Origin: Porphyromonadaceae bacterium
Lineage (GTDB): Bacteria; Bacteroidota; Bacteroidia; Bacteroidales; Dysgonomonadaceae
DNA length: 64,000 nt
Direction of reading: 5' to 3'
Assembly: GCA_021372865.1 (NCBI GenBank)
Contig: JAJFTO010000017.1
Location: 124,001 to 188,000 of the forward strand
The notes under the pieces are model-generated. The model was not told the DNA's origin. It did no database searches and worked only from the letters and a program-made list of their open reading frames with translations. This document shows positions 36,842 through 43,849 of this stretch, in pieces. Numbering within the stretch: the first letter of the stretch is position 1; the number at the start of each line of letters is the position of its first letter. The translations under genes were made by a program, and so were the position numbers.

Positions 36842-37534
36842 TCAAAGTATATCCTTTATTTCAGCCAGCGTTTGTACGGTATATGTGGGTTCAAATCCGT
36901 CGGGTAGTTCGGCTGCAGGATTAAACCAAATTTGTGCGATATGGCTTTGGTATGCTCCTACCATATCGGCGTCCCAACTGTCACCAATCATGATAGTCTG
37001 ATCACGTCGGGAGTTGGTATTCTTGAGTGCATAGGTAAACATATCGGGATGAGGCTTGTTGGCGCCGGCATCTTCTGAAAGAATAATCTTATCGAAATAG
37101 GGTTTCAACCCCGAGTTCTCAATTTTTTTATACTGCACCTCCCGGAAACCGTTTGAAAGGATATGCATGCGGTAACGGGGTTTCAGGTAATCCAGAAGTT
37201 CCAAAGTTCCTTCAATCAGCCGCGTCTTTAGGGTTGTACGGTTCAGGAAATCGTTATTCAGTTTCCTGCCATACTCCGGATCGTCTATTCCAAAAGTCCT
37301 CACCGGCGCCAGAAATCGTTCCACAACCAGTTCTTCCTTTCGGATTTCACCCTGCCTGTACATCGCCCAAAGACGCAGGTTGCTGGGCATATATACCTCG
37401 TAATAGTCTGAAAAAGTAGGATAATATTTCGCATAACCATACTCATGGTATATCTCCTCCAAACACTCCCTACCGTTGAGGTGAATGTCCCAGAGTGTAT
37501 CATCCAGATCAATAAAAAGGTTCCTGTAGGCCAT
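36842..37534 (-). CDS. YjjG-type HAD nucleotidase
   Basis: A 230-residue HAD-superfamily hydrolase resembling YjjG, which dephosphorylates non-canonical pyrimidine nucleotides. HAD motif I is FIDLDDTLWD near the N-terminus; motif II is HILSNGF; motif III and IV are NKPHPDMF and IMIGDSWDADMVGA. A helical cap lies between motifs I and II. The ATG at 37534 is preferred to one at 37564, because the longer frame would start within a strong terminator hairpin at 37541-37574 and would add residues that homologues lack. Other HAD phosphatase roles cannot be excluded. Confidence 0.87.
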   Translation of the reverse strand: MAYRNLFIDLDDTLWDIHLNGRECLEEIYHEYGYAKYYPTFSDYYEVYMPSNLRLWAMYRQGEIRKEELVVERFLAPVRTFGIDDPEYGRKLNNDFLNRTTLKTRLIEGTLELLDYLKPRYRMHILSNGFREVQYKKIENSGLKPYFDKIILSEDAGANKPHPDMFTYALKNTNSRRDQTIMIGDSWDADMVGAYQSHIAQIWFNPAAELPDGFEPTYTVQTLAEIKDIL

Positions 37535-37540
37535 TTCTTT

Positions 37541-37574
37541 AAACAAACACGGAGTGATTTGCATTCACTCCGTG
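37541..37574 (-). terminator. Intrinsic terminator after the coiled-coil lipoprotein gene
   Basis: On the minus strand CACGGAGTGA and TCACTCCGTG form a perfect 10-bp stem with a 7-nt loop, followed by TTTGTTT. It stands just 14 bp before the YjjG-type start. Confidence 0.8.
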
Positions 37575-37602
37575 ACAGATAATTTCGATTTACCGGATCG
37601 GG

Positions 37603-38457
37603 TTAATTTACTTCTATGATAAGATATTTTGTCAGACTCCAGAAACGTTGGGTATCGGTGATGTGAAACACCAGATTCCCATCTTTTCCTTTTACAAACT
37701 CATAGGTTCCTTCGGGATGGGTAGACCACAGTTTTCCTTTCGGTGCATACAACGGTATTTCCGTCACATCACGGATATCGATCTGCAAAAAGTAATCCTT
37801 ATTAAAGGTATCTTTCATTACCCTTGTCTGCTGCAGAAAACCTCCTGAAAGAATTTTCTGATCTTTCAATTCATTGCCTGTACCGAAAACGTAATAAGCT
37901 GTGTGAAGCGTCTTGTCCTGCTCCCTGATTGTGGTTGATTGTTGTTGGGACTCATTGGCAAGAGCGGTGATATCCTGAGAAAGCAGTGCAATCTGTTCAT
38001 CCTTCTGAGAAAGCTGACTTTGTAATTCGGTCAGGCGTACGGCACTCTCTTTCATCTCATTGTTCAACCGGCTGATGGTATTCTTCAGCGAAGAAATCTC
38101 TTTATTACTGCTACTTTGCTTTTTGTTCAGTGCGTCCAGCTGCTTTTTGTTTCGTTGCAGTATCTCGCTGATCATTTTGAAGTTTTCATTTACACGGTCT
38201 TTGGTACTCTGACTCATTTCACCGCTCTGCGCCGACTGGGTGGAGATATAATTTTCCGCCTCTCTGATTTTCGCAAAGTTGGCCTCCACTTCACTAATCA
38301 CAGCCATCATTTCGGCGGCCTCCTGCTGGGAACCGGTTGACAACATCAGAAGAGAGTCTCTTTGAGCCTGCATTTCCTTATATTCTTTCGTTTCTTTTAC
38401 GTTGGTACATGATACAATCAGTCCTACGATAAGCATAAATAGCCAATTTTTCTTCAT
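37603..38457 (-). CDS. Coiled-coil lipoprotein of unknown function
   Basis: A 284-residue protein with a lipoprotein signal (LIVSC followed by TNVKETKEYKE). Residues about 30-190 form an almost continuous coiled coil with repeated leucine heptads (for example ISSLKNTISRLNNEMKESA). The last 95 residues form a globular domain with YYVFGTGNELKDQKILSGGF and aromatic-rich FWSLTKYLIIEVN. Similar layouts occur in uncharacterised Bacteroidetes lipoproteins, some named after the Cbp1 collagen-binding adhesin; that naming is from memory and not established here. It lies 62 bp downstream of rsmI and ends at a strong terminator. Function unknown. Confidence 0.8.
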   Translation of the reverse strand: MKKNWLFMLIVGLIVSCTNVKETKEYKEMQAQRDSLLMLSTGSQQEAAEMMAVISEVEANFAKIREAENYISTQSAQSGEMSQSTKDRVNENFKMISEILQRNKKQLDALNKKQSSSNKEISSLKNTISRLNNEMKESAVRLTELQSQLSQKDEQIALLSQDITALANESQQQSTTIREQDKTLHTAYYVFGTGNELKDQKILSGGFLQQTRVMKDTFNKDYFLQIDIRDVTEIPLYAPKGKLWSTHPEGTYEFVKGKDGNLVFHITDTQRFWSLTKYLIIEVN

Positions 38458-38519
38458 AATCTCAATTTTTAGCTTTCTATAAAACAATTAATGCACAAAA
38501 TAGTTTGATGACATTTATT

Positions 38520-39194
38520 TTACTTACCCGCAACCACGATGACAAACTCTCCTCTGGGTGTTTGACGGGTAAAATGGATAATCAGTTCTTCCAATGTTCC
38601 ACGGACTGTTTCGGCGTACATTTTTGTAATTTCACGCGACACCGAAGCTTCCCTGTTACTTCCCAAATACTCAGCTAGCTGATCCAACGTTTTTAGTACA
38701 CGATATGGAGATTCATAGAAAATCATGGTCCGGTTTTCTTCAGTAAGCTGCTGAAGCCGTGTCTGTCTCCCTTTTTTCTGGGGCAGAAATCCTTCAAAGC
38801 AAAAACGATCGCACGGCAATCCCGATTCAATCAAGGCAGGTACAAAAGCAGTTGCGCCGGGAAGGCATTCCACATCAACTCCTGCCTGGACACATGCTCT
38901 CACAAGTAAAAAACCGGGGTCGGAAATGGCAGGTGTTCCTGCATCGGAAATCAGCGCGATACGGGTGCCTCCCTTTATCTGCTCTACCACATCATCGGTT
39001 GTTTTGTGCTCGTTAAATTTATGATGTGACTGCATATGCGTCTCAATTCCAAAATGTTTTAACAGGAACCTACTTGTACGGGTATCTTCTGCCAGTATGA
39101 GATCGCACTCCTTCAACAGGTGGATCGACCGCAATGTCATGTCTTCAAGATTACCGATAGGTGTGGGTATTACGTATAGTTTCCCTGTCTCCAT
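38520..39194 (-). CDS. rsmI: 16S rRNA (cytidine1402-2'-O)-methyltransferase RsmI
   Basis: Uses SAM to methylate the ribose of C1402 in 16S rRNA, the same nucleotide that RsmH modifies on the base. The tetrapyrrole-methylase fold is clear from LYVIPTPIGNLEDMTLRS, ILAEDTRTSRFLLKHFGI, LISDAGTPAISDPGFLLV and FEGFLPQKKGRQTRL. The length of 224 residues lacks the C-terminal extension of the E. coli protein. It follows an uncharacterised gene by 14 bp, so the two form an operon. Confidence 0.96.
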   Translation of the reverse strand: METGKLYVIPTPIGNLEDMTLRSIHLLKECDLILAEDTRTSRFLLKHFGIETHMQSHHKFNEHKTTDDVVEQIKGGTRIALISDAGTPAISDPGFLLVRACVQAGVDVECLPGATAFVPALIESGLPCDRFCFEGFLPQKKGRQTRLQQLTEENRTMIFYESPYRVLKTLDQLAEYLGSNREASVSREITKMYAETVRGTLEELIIHFTRQTPRGEFVIVVAGK

Positions 39195-39208
39195 GCGTTG
39201 TTTAATGG

Positions 39209-39895
39209 TTAAGCAAAACCTTTTCTTATCACTTTCAGAAAGTCCTCCACTACCGGAGTATCAAAATTCCAATTGCAATGTTCTCTTAAATAACTTTCGG
39301 CCTGGTCAAAATTATCAAAAGCATTTAAACAAATCATCATTTGATTCATCGCCTCTCTGTCGTTATGAAACAGTTCCCGTTGAAATAAAAAACGGTCGTT
39401 CAGGCTGATGTTGCGTCTCAGATCCAGGTTCGTTATGGCAGGACTGATCTTGTCGTTCAAAGAAGGGATGACAGGTTTAATATCTTTGTCAGTTTGCTGT
39501 GAAGGGGTCTGTATTTTTTCAGAAGACAATGCTGCTTTGTTAACCCTTGGATTTCTATATTCAGGCAAGGTGAAGCCTTCGACAGAATGATTTTTCACGG
39601 ATTCATATTCAGGAATGATCTGATTTTCAGGCGTTATACTTTCCTGTATGGCGTTCTTTTCTTGTTTCACTTCCGATAAAAACTGTACCAGCTGCCCCAT
39701 CTGCTGTTTCATTTCATCGATCTGCAAAAACTCCAGCTCGTGCAGCAAGCGTGAAATCTCCTGAGTTTTGTTGAAAGATTCACTGAAAAATGAGAAAGGC
39801 AATGCTCCGCTGTTGCGAAGTGACAACAGGCGTTGCTCCAACGACCTAATTTCGTTTAACAAACGGTTGAAATAATCATTTCTTATTTCCGACAT
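39209..39895 (-). CDS. Conserved Bacteroidetes protein of unknown function, upstream of rsmI
   Basis: A 228-residue protein with no signal peptide or membrane helix. The N-terminal 70 residues are helical and charged (YFNRLLNEIRSLEQRLLSL), the middle is a Pro, Ser and Gln-rich linker, and the C-terminus has a compact region with ISLNDRFLFQRELF and DTPVVEDFLKVI. I recall this C-terminal ISLNDRF-x-F-x-RELF pattern from uncharacterised Bacteroidales proteins, but no function is known to me. The operon with rsmI (14-bp gap) and its own promoter suggest a housekeeping role. Confidence 0.75.
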   Translation of the reverse strand: MSEIRNDYFNRLLNEIRSLEQRLLSLRNSGALPFSFFSESFNKTQEISRLLHELEFLQIDEMKQQMGQLVQFLSEVKQEKNAIQESITPENQIIPEYESVKNHSVEGFTLPEYRNPRVNKAALSSEKIQTPSQQTDKDIKPVIPSLNDKISPAITNLDLRRNISLNDRFLFQRELFHNDREAMNQMMICLNAFDNFDQAESYLREHCNWNFDTPVVEDFLKVIRKGFA

Positions 39896-39964
39896 TCTAC
39901 ATGTTTTATCAAGAAATCTCAGACTGAGGCTGCCTTAAAAAGCATCAACAGCCTTCATCATATA

Positions 39965-39996
39965 CAAAAGTAATCATATTTTGGAAAGTGCCACAA
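39965..39996 (-). promoter_or_regulatory. Predicted promoter of the unknown gene-rsmI operon
   Basis: On the minus strand TTG (39996-39994), a 21-bp spacer and TACTTTTG (39972-39965). It overlaps the 3' end of the helicase gene. The leader of about 60 nt can form two small hairpins (CTCAG-A-CTGAG at 39918-39928 and AGGCTG/CAGCCT arms). Confidence 0.55.
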
Positions 39997-41401
39997 AATC
40001 GTCGGGTAAATTTACCAGCCAGAGTTTCTCTGAACTGCGGGTGATGGAGGTATAAAGCCAGCGATAGAAGCTTTCACCCATATAGGCTTGTTGCACGTAA
40101 CCCAGATCGAGAAATACATTTTTCCACTCTCCGCCCTGTGCCTTATGACAAGTAACAGCGTATCCGTATTTCACCTGCAACGCATTGAAATAGGGATTTT
40201 CCTTTACTTTTTTATAACGCAATCGTCTTTGGGAAATATCTGCATAATCTTCCATTACGTGGGTAAATAAAAGGTCGTTCTGTTCACGGGTGAGACCGGG
40301 CACTTCGGTATGAAGTCCATCCATAATTATTTTCGCCTCAAATTCGATGTCATAATCACGATGATACAAAAGAACGTTACAAAAACGGAAGCCGTACATG
40401 ACTTCCTCTCCTTTGACACGCATCACTTCCACGAACTCGCCATTTGCCAAAAAGTCGAGGTTCTCAAAACCTTCTATCCAGAAGTAGTTGTTTTTGGTGA
40501 TCATCAGAATATCTCCCGTGGAAAGCTCTTCTTCCCGGTAGAGCACTCTGTTACGGATCCCGTTATTATAGGCATTTACCCGCTTGTTGGAACGTGATAT
40601 GACGATGGTCTCCTCCATACCGTCTCTTCGGTAAGCATCTCCAATTTCATCGATCAGTTCCGAGCCGTTAATCCGCTTTACGTCGGCAAATCCGTTTATA
40701 TGTAGTTTCGGATAGTCGTCTGTATCTTCAAATCGCAATGCGTTTCTGAGCAGGGTAGCATTGTGAAGGATCCCCGACTCTTCTGCCTGTCGCACGATCT
40801 CCGTAAGGGTGGCATCGACAACCTGCAAAGAATAGGAACGCAACACGTCCTTGTCAAGGGCGGGACTGTTCTCCTGCTTCACTGGTGGCAGCTGGGCATT
40901 ATCGCCTATCAGCAACATCCGGCATCCTTCGCCGGAATACACATATTCAATCAGATCGTCAAGCAGTCGTCCCGTGCCGAAGAGGGAGAAATCGCCCGAT
41001 TCATTGCTGATCATAGATGCCTCATCTACAATGAACAGTGTGTGTTTATGCAGATTTTCGGTCAGTGTAAAGCCGGGCGTTCCTTCGGTGAACTTCTGCT
41101 GGCGATAAATCTTCTTATGAATGGTAAAAGCTTGTTGGGCTGCATAACCGGAAAATACTTTTGCTGCGCGACCGGTAGGTGCCAGCAGGATGGTTTTCTG
41201 TCTGAACTGTGCCATGGCCATGACCAGACTCCCTATCAGGGACGATTTACCCGTTCCGGCATATCCGGTCAGCAGAAAAAGCTGATCGGATATGCCGGAA
41301 AAAAGAAAATCAGCAATTTTATCGAGCGCTTTCTGTTGGTCATTTGTAAAACTATAGGGGAAATTCTCGCTGATTTTCTCAATAAAGAAGCGATTAACCA
41401 T
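39974..41401 (-). CDS. RecD/Pif1-like superfamily 1B DNA helicase
   Basis: A 475-residue ATP-dependent helicase. Walker A is LTGYAGTGKSSLIGSLV (about residues 43-59), Walker B FIVDEASMISNE, and the RecD-type C-terminal motif YAVTCHKAQGGEWKNVFLDL is followed by RWLYTSITRSSEKLWLV. It lacks the long N-terminal domain of RecD2 and no recB or recC genes are near, so it is a stand-alone RecD-like or Pif1-like enzyme, as found widely in Bacteroidetes. It is divergent from the gene at 41516. DNA repair or replication-fork processing is the probable role. Confidence 0.87.
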   Translation of the reverse strand: MVNRFFIEKISENFPYSFTNDQQKALDKIADFLFSGISDQLFLLTGYAGTGKSSLIGSLVMAMAQFRQKTILLAPTGRAAKVFSGYAAQQAFTIHKKIYRQQKFTEGTPGFTLTENLHKHTLFIVDEASMISNESGDFSLFGTGRLLDDLIEYVYSGEGCRMLLIGDNAQLPPVKQENSPALDKDVLRSYSLQVVDATLTEIVRQAEESGILHNATLLRNALRFEDTDDYPKLHINGFADVKRINGSELIDEIGDAYRRDGMEETIVISRSNKRVNAYNNGIRNRVLYREEELSTGDILMITKNNYFWIEGFENLDFLANGEFVEVMRVKGEEVMYGFRFCNVLLYHRDYDIEFEAKIIMDGLHTEVPGLTREQNDLLFTHVMEDYADISQRRLRYKKVKENPYFNALQVKYGYAVTCHKAQGGEWKNVFLDLGYVQQAYMGESFYRWLYTSITRSSEKLWLVNLPDDFVALSKI

Positions 41402-41450
41402 TTTTTTGGTATTTTTTTCGGTAAAAATAGCACAATTATCATTCTTTTTT

Positions 41451-41458
41451 TAAATTTG
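41451..41458 (+). promoter_or_regulatory. Predicted -7 element for 41516 gene
   Basis: TAAATTTG matches TAnnTTTG and lies 57 bp before the ATG, in an AT-rich divergent spacer. No -33 TTG is evident. Confidence 0.45.
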
Positions 41459-41515
41459 TAGTTTAAAATAAGAAAATCAAAATCAAAACAGTATAAATTA
41501 AAAAAGAAAAAGTCC

Positions 41516-42220
41516 ATGAAAATTGTAATGAGAGTGCTTTTAGCACTAGCCATTGTTCTCTTAGCGTACATCAGTTGGAGAAGTATCCAGGGGCCCATTG
41601 ATTTTAATACGGAGGTTGCCAAACGCGACCAGGCTGTCATCCAGAGACTGGTCGATATCCGTACGGCTCAGGTAGCTTTACGTGCCCAGACCGGTGCCTA
41701 CACGGCCAGTTTTGATACACTCATCAATTTCGTAAAAGATGGTAAGATTGCCACACTCGTAAAATCGGGTGATCTTAGCGAGGCCCAACTGGAAGCGGGC
41801 ATGACAGAAGAAAAAGCCATGCAGATTATCCACTCCGGCAATGAAGCGGCCATCAAAGCTGCCGGTTTGTGGGATAATGTAAAAAATGCACCCCAGCTGG
41901 TGAGAGACTCCATATACTCACCTGCCGTAGAAGTGTTGTATCCAAATCGTCCAAGTTTCAGAATCGATTCACTGAAATTTGTACCTTTTGCACGGGGAGC
42001 AGAGTTCGAAATGGGAACCGACTCACTGATTACTGCTTCAGGATATCCGATTCAGGTGTTTGAGGCAAAAACTCCCTACTCAGTATATTTGGGTGATCTC
42101 GACAAGAAACTGCTGGATCAGAAAATTCAGGAAGTACTCGACCGTCCCGGAAAAAAATATCCCGGCCTGCAGGTAGGATCACTTGAGGTAGCTAACAACA
42201 ACGCAGGAAACTGGGAGTAA
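41516..42220 (+). CDS. Membrane-anchored conserved protein of unknown function
   Basis: A 234-residue protein with one N-terminal membrane helix (IVMRVLLALAIVLLAYISW) and an extracytoplasmic helical segment with IQRLVDIRTAQVALRAQTG, a pattern reminiscent of pseudopilin-like N-termini (long helix then a TGxYTxxFDTLINFV segment). The C-terminal part is Gly/Pro-rich with no known motif. It starts a three-gene group with a DUF3822 protein and rsmD, 21 bp apart. Similar gene order occurs in other Bacteroidales from memory. Function unknown. Confidence 0.75.
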   Translation: MKIVMRVLLALAIVLLAYISWRSIQGPIDFNTEVAKRDQAVIQRLVDIRTAQVALRAQTGAYTASFDTLINFVKDGKIATLVKSGDLSEAQLEAGMTEEKAMQIIHSGNEAAIKAAGLWDNVKNAPQLVRDSIYSPAVEVLYPNRPSFRIDSLKFVPFARGAEFEMGTDSLITASGYPIQVFEAKTPYSVYLGDLDKKLLDQKIQEVLDRPGKKYPGLQVGSLEVANNNAGNWE

Positions 42221-42241
42221 GGGGTTCTTCAGTCACACAGT

Positions 42242-43057
42242 ATGTTTTTACCGGAAAATATTGATTTAGGCCATTCCGACGAATATAATTTATCCATTCG
42301 GCTCACGCCGGATGGATTTTCTTTTTATATCTATTCGCCCGCTGATCCTTCAATTTTTCATTTCCAGGAGACCCCGCTGGGAAGTAAGCTTTCCTACCTC
42401 GATCACATCAAAAAAGTAATCTTTGATCTTGGTTTTTTCAGTCAGGTATTCAATAGAACTGCTGTTAGAACAGTTTCTACTCAATATACCCTCGTACCGG
42501 ATGCTTTCTTCGACAGAAAAAAAATGGGTGAGATGTTTCGTTTCAATTTCCACAATCCCCAGGGCGTGATATTGAGCGAGACCACTTCAACCGGTTCCTG
42601 GCATGTGCTGTTTAATATTCAGGAAGAAATACATGCTTTTTTGCTGCGTAATTTGTGGAATCCCGTCTTTCTTCACCATATCACGCCCCTGTTGCAACTG
42701 TTTGAAAAAGAGCAGCAAGGGGTGGGAACAGGGAGCTGCTTTGTCGACTTTCACGACAACTTCGCCACCGTCATCTGCATGGCAGGCAACCGGCTTCTTT
42801 CGGCCAACACATTTCTCTGTCTGAACCCACATGACACCACTTATTTTATCGCAAGTATATGGGAAAAGCTGCATTTCAGTCAGACCAACGACAGGCTCTG
42901 TCTGTCGGGAGAGGTTGACAAACAGAAAATGGTAATTGACATTTTAAAGAAGTTGATTCGTCGGGTGGAGTACATTAATCTACATCCGGGTGTCATGCTT
43001 AATGAGGAACAAAGAAGCACACTTTCCACCGACATCCAGGCAGTCCTATGCGTATAA
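42242..43057 (+). CDS. DUF3822 family protein
   Basis: A 271-residue cytoplasmic protein of the Bacteroidetes DUF3822 family. It appears to have two similar halves of an actin/Hsp70-like fold: SIRLTPDGFSFYIYSP near the start and SCFVDFHDNFATVICMAGNRLLSANTF in the second half, the latter resembling a phosphate-loop beta-hairpin. No catalytic residues are obvious. Its stop codon overlaps the start of rsmD by 10 bp, so translation of the two is probably coupled. The biological role is not known. Confidence 0.8.
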   Translation: MFLPENIDLGHSDEYNLSIRLTPDGFSFYIYSPADPSIFHFQETPLGSKLSYLDHIKKVIFDLGFFSQVFNRTAVRTVSTQYTLVPDAFFDRKKMGEMFRFNFHNPQGVILSETTSTGSWHVLFNIQEEIHAFLLRNLWNPVFLHHITPLLQLFEKEQQGVGTGSCFVDFHDNFATVICMAGNRLLSANTFLCLNPHDTTYFIASIWEKLHFSQTNDRLCLSGEVDKQKMVIDILKKLIRRVEYINLHPGVMLNEEQRSTLSTDIQAVLCV

Positions 43058-43581
43058 TTAGCGGTAAATACAAATCGAGAAGGATACAGGTTCCTACCAA
43101 TCTGAAAGCGCGTCCCACGACCGATTTCGCGAAAGAGAGCCTCTTCAACATCCTGAACAACAGGATAGAATGGGATGAGACCACCGCGCTTGATCTTTTC
43201 TCCGGTACGGGCAGTATTGCGTTGGAACTGGTTTCAAGAGGTTGTCCTTATGTAGTAAGCGTGGAGCAGAATCAAAATCATTTCAACTTTATCTGTCTGG
43301 CGCAGGAGAAGCTGGAGGCAAAAGAACTTTTTCCGGTCAGAGCAGATGCCTTTAAATATCTCCAGGCGCTGAGACAACAGTTTGATTTTATTTTTGCCGA
43401 TCCTCCCTATGATTTGCCGGGTATTGATTCATTGCCGGGTATTGTCTTTGAAAGAAACCTGCTGAAGGAACAGGGACTATTTGTGCTGGAACATTCCAAA
43501 AAGTTCAATTTCTCATCACTTCCCCACTTTTTGGAAGAGCGTACATATGGAAACGTGCACTTTTCCTTTTTTACTCGTTGA
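43048..43581 (+). CDS. rsmD: 16S rRNA (guanine966-N2)-methyltransferase RsmD
   Basis: SAM-dependent enzyme that methylates G966 of 16S rRNA during 30S assembly. The N-terminal MRIISGKYKSRRI and RPTTDFAKESLFNIL are typical, the SAM motif is ALDLFSGTGSIALELVSRG and the catalytic motif is FADPPYDL. The 177-residue length is normal. It overlaps the DUF3822 gene by 10 bp. Confidence 0.96.
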   Translation: MRIISGKYKSRRIQVPTNLKARPTTDFAKESLFNILNNRIEWDETTALDLFSGTGSIALELVSRGCPYVVSVEQNQNHFNFICLAQEKLEAKELFPVRADAFKYLQALRQQFDFIFADPPYDLPGIDSLPGIVFERNLLKEQGLFVLEHSKKFNFSSLPHFLEERTYGNVHFSFFTR

Positions 43582-43629
43582 TAATTTACATATTCTTTTT
43601 CATTAATTATTTAACACACTTTGCTGAAT

Positions 43630-43666
43630 CCATGAATGGGTACTTCCGTGAAAATTTACTTCATGG
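43630..43666. promoter_or_regulatory. Inverted repeat upstream of the BtuB-like gene
   Basis: CCATGAA and TTCATGG arms (7 bp, perfect) are separated by 23 nt and end about 35 bp before the -7 box at 43702. This could be a regulator site. The wide spacing makes it weak evidence. Confidence 0.3.
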
Positions 43667-43701
43667 TAGGGAAACGGTTTTCGTGCTCCCGTAATTTATC
43701 T

Positions 43702-43709
43702 TATTTTTG
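43702..43709 (+). promoter_or_regulatory. Predicted -7 element for the BtuB-like gene
   Basis: TATTTTTG followed by C matches the consensus. The leader would be about 135 nt; no cobalamin riboswitch motif was found in it. Confidence 0.5.
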
Positions 43710-43849
43710 CAGTGATAATTTTATTAAAAAACCAACTTTCGCGTGCAATTTAAAATGTACGTAACGAAAACAAGAGATTAAACAGCAGCTATCAAATGTT
43801 TTAGTTATACGTTCATCACTTGCATGATTTAAATTTTAACAAAAGTAAC

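Noticed and set aside
43582-43849. Cobalamin riboswitch before the BtuB-like gene
   Set aside because: The conserved B12-box words were not found by eye on the plus strand.
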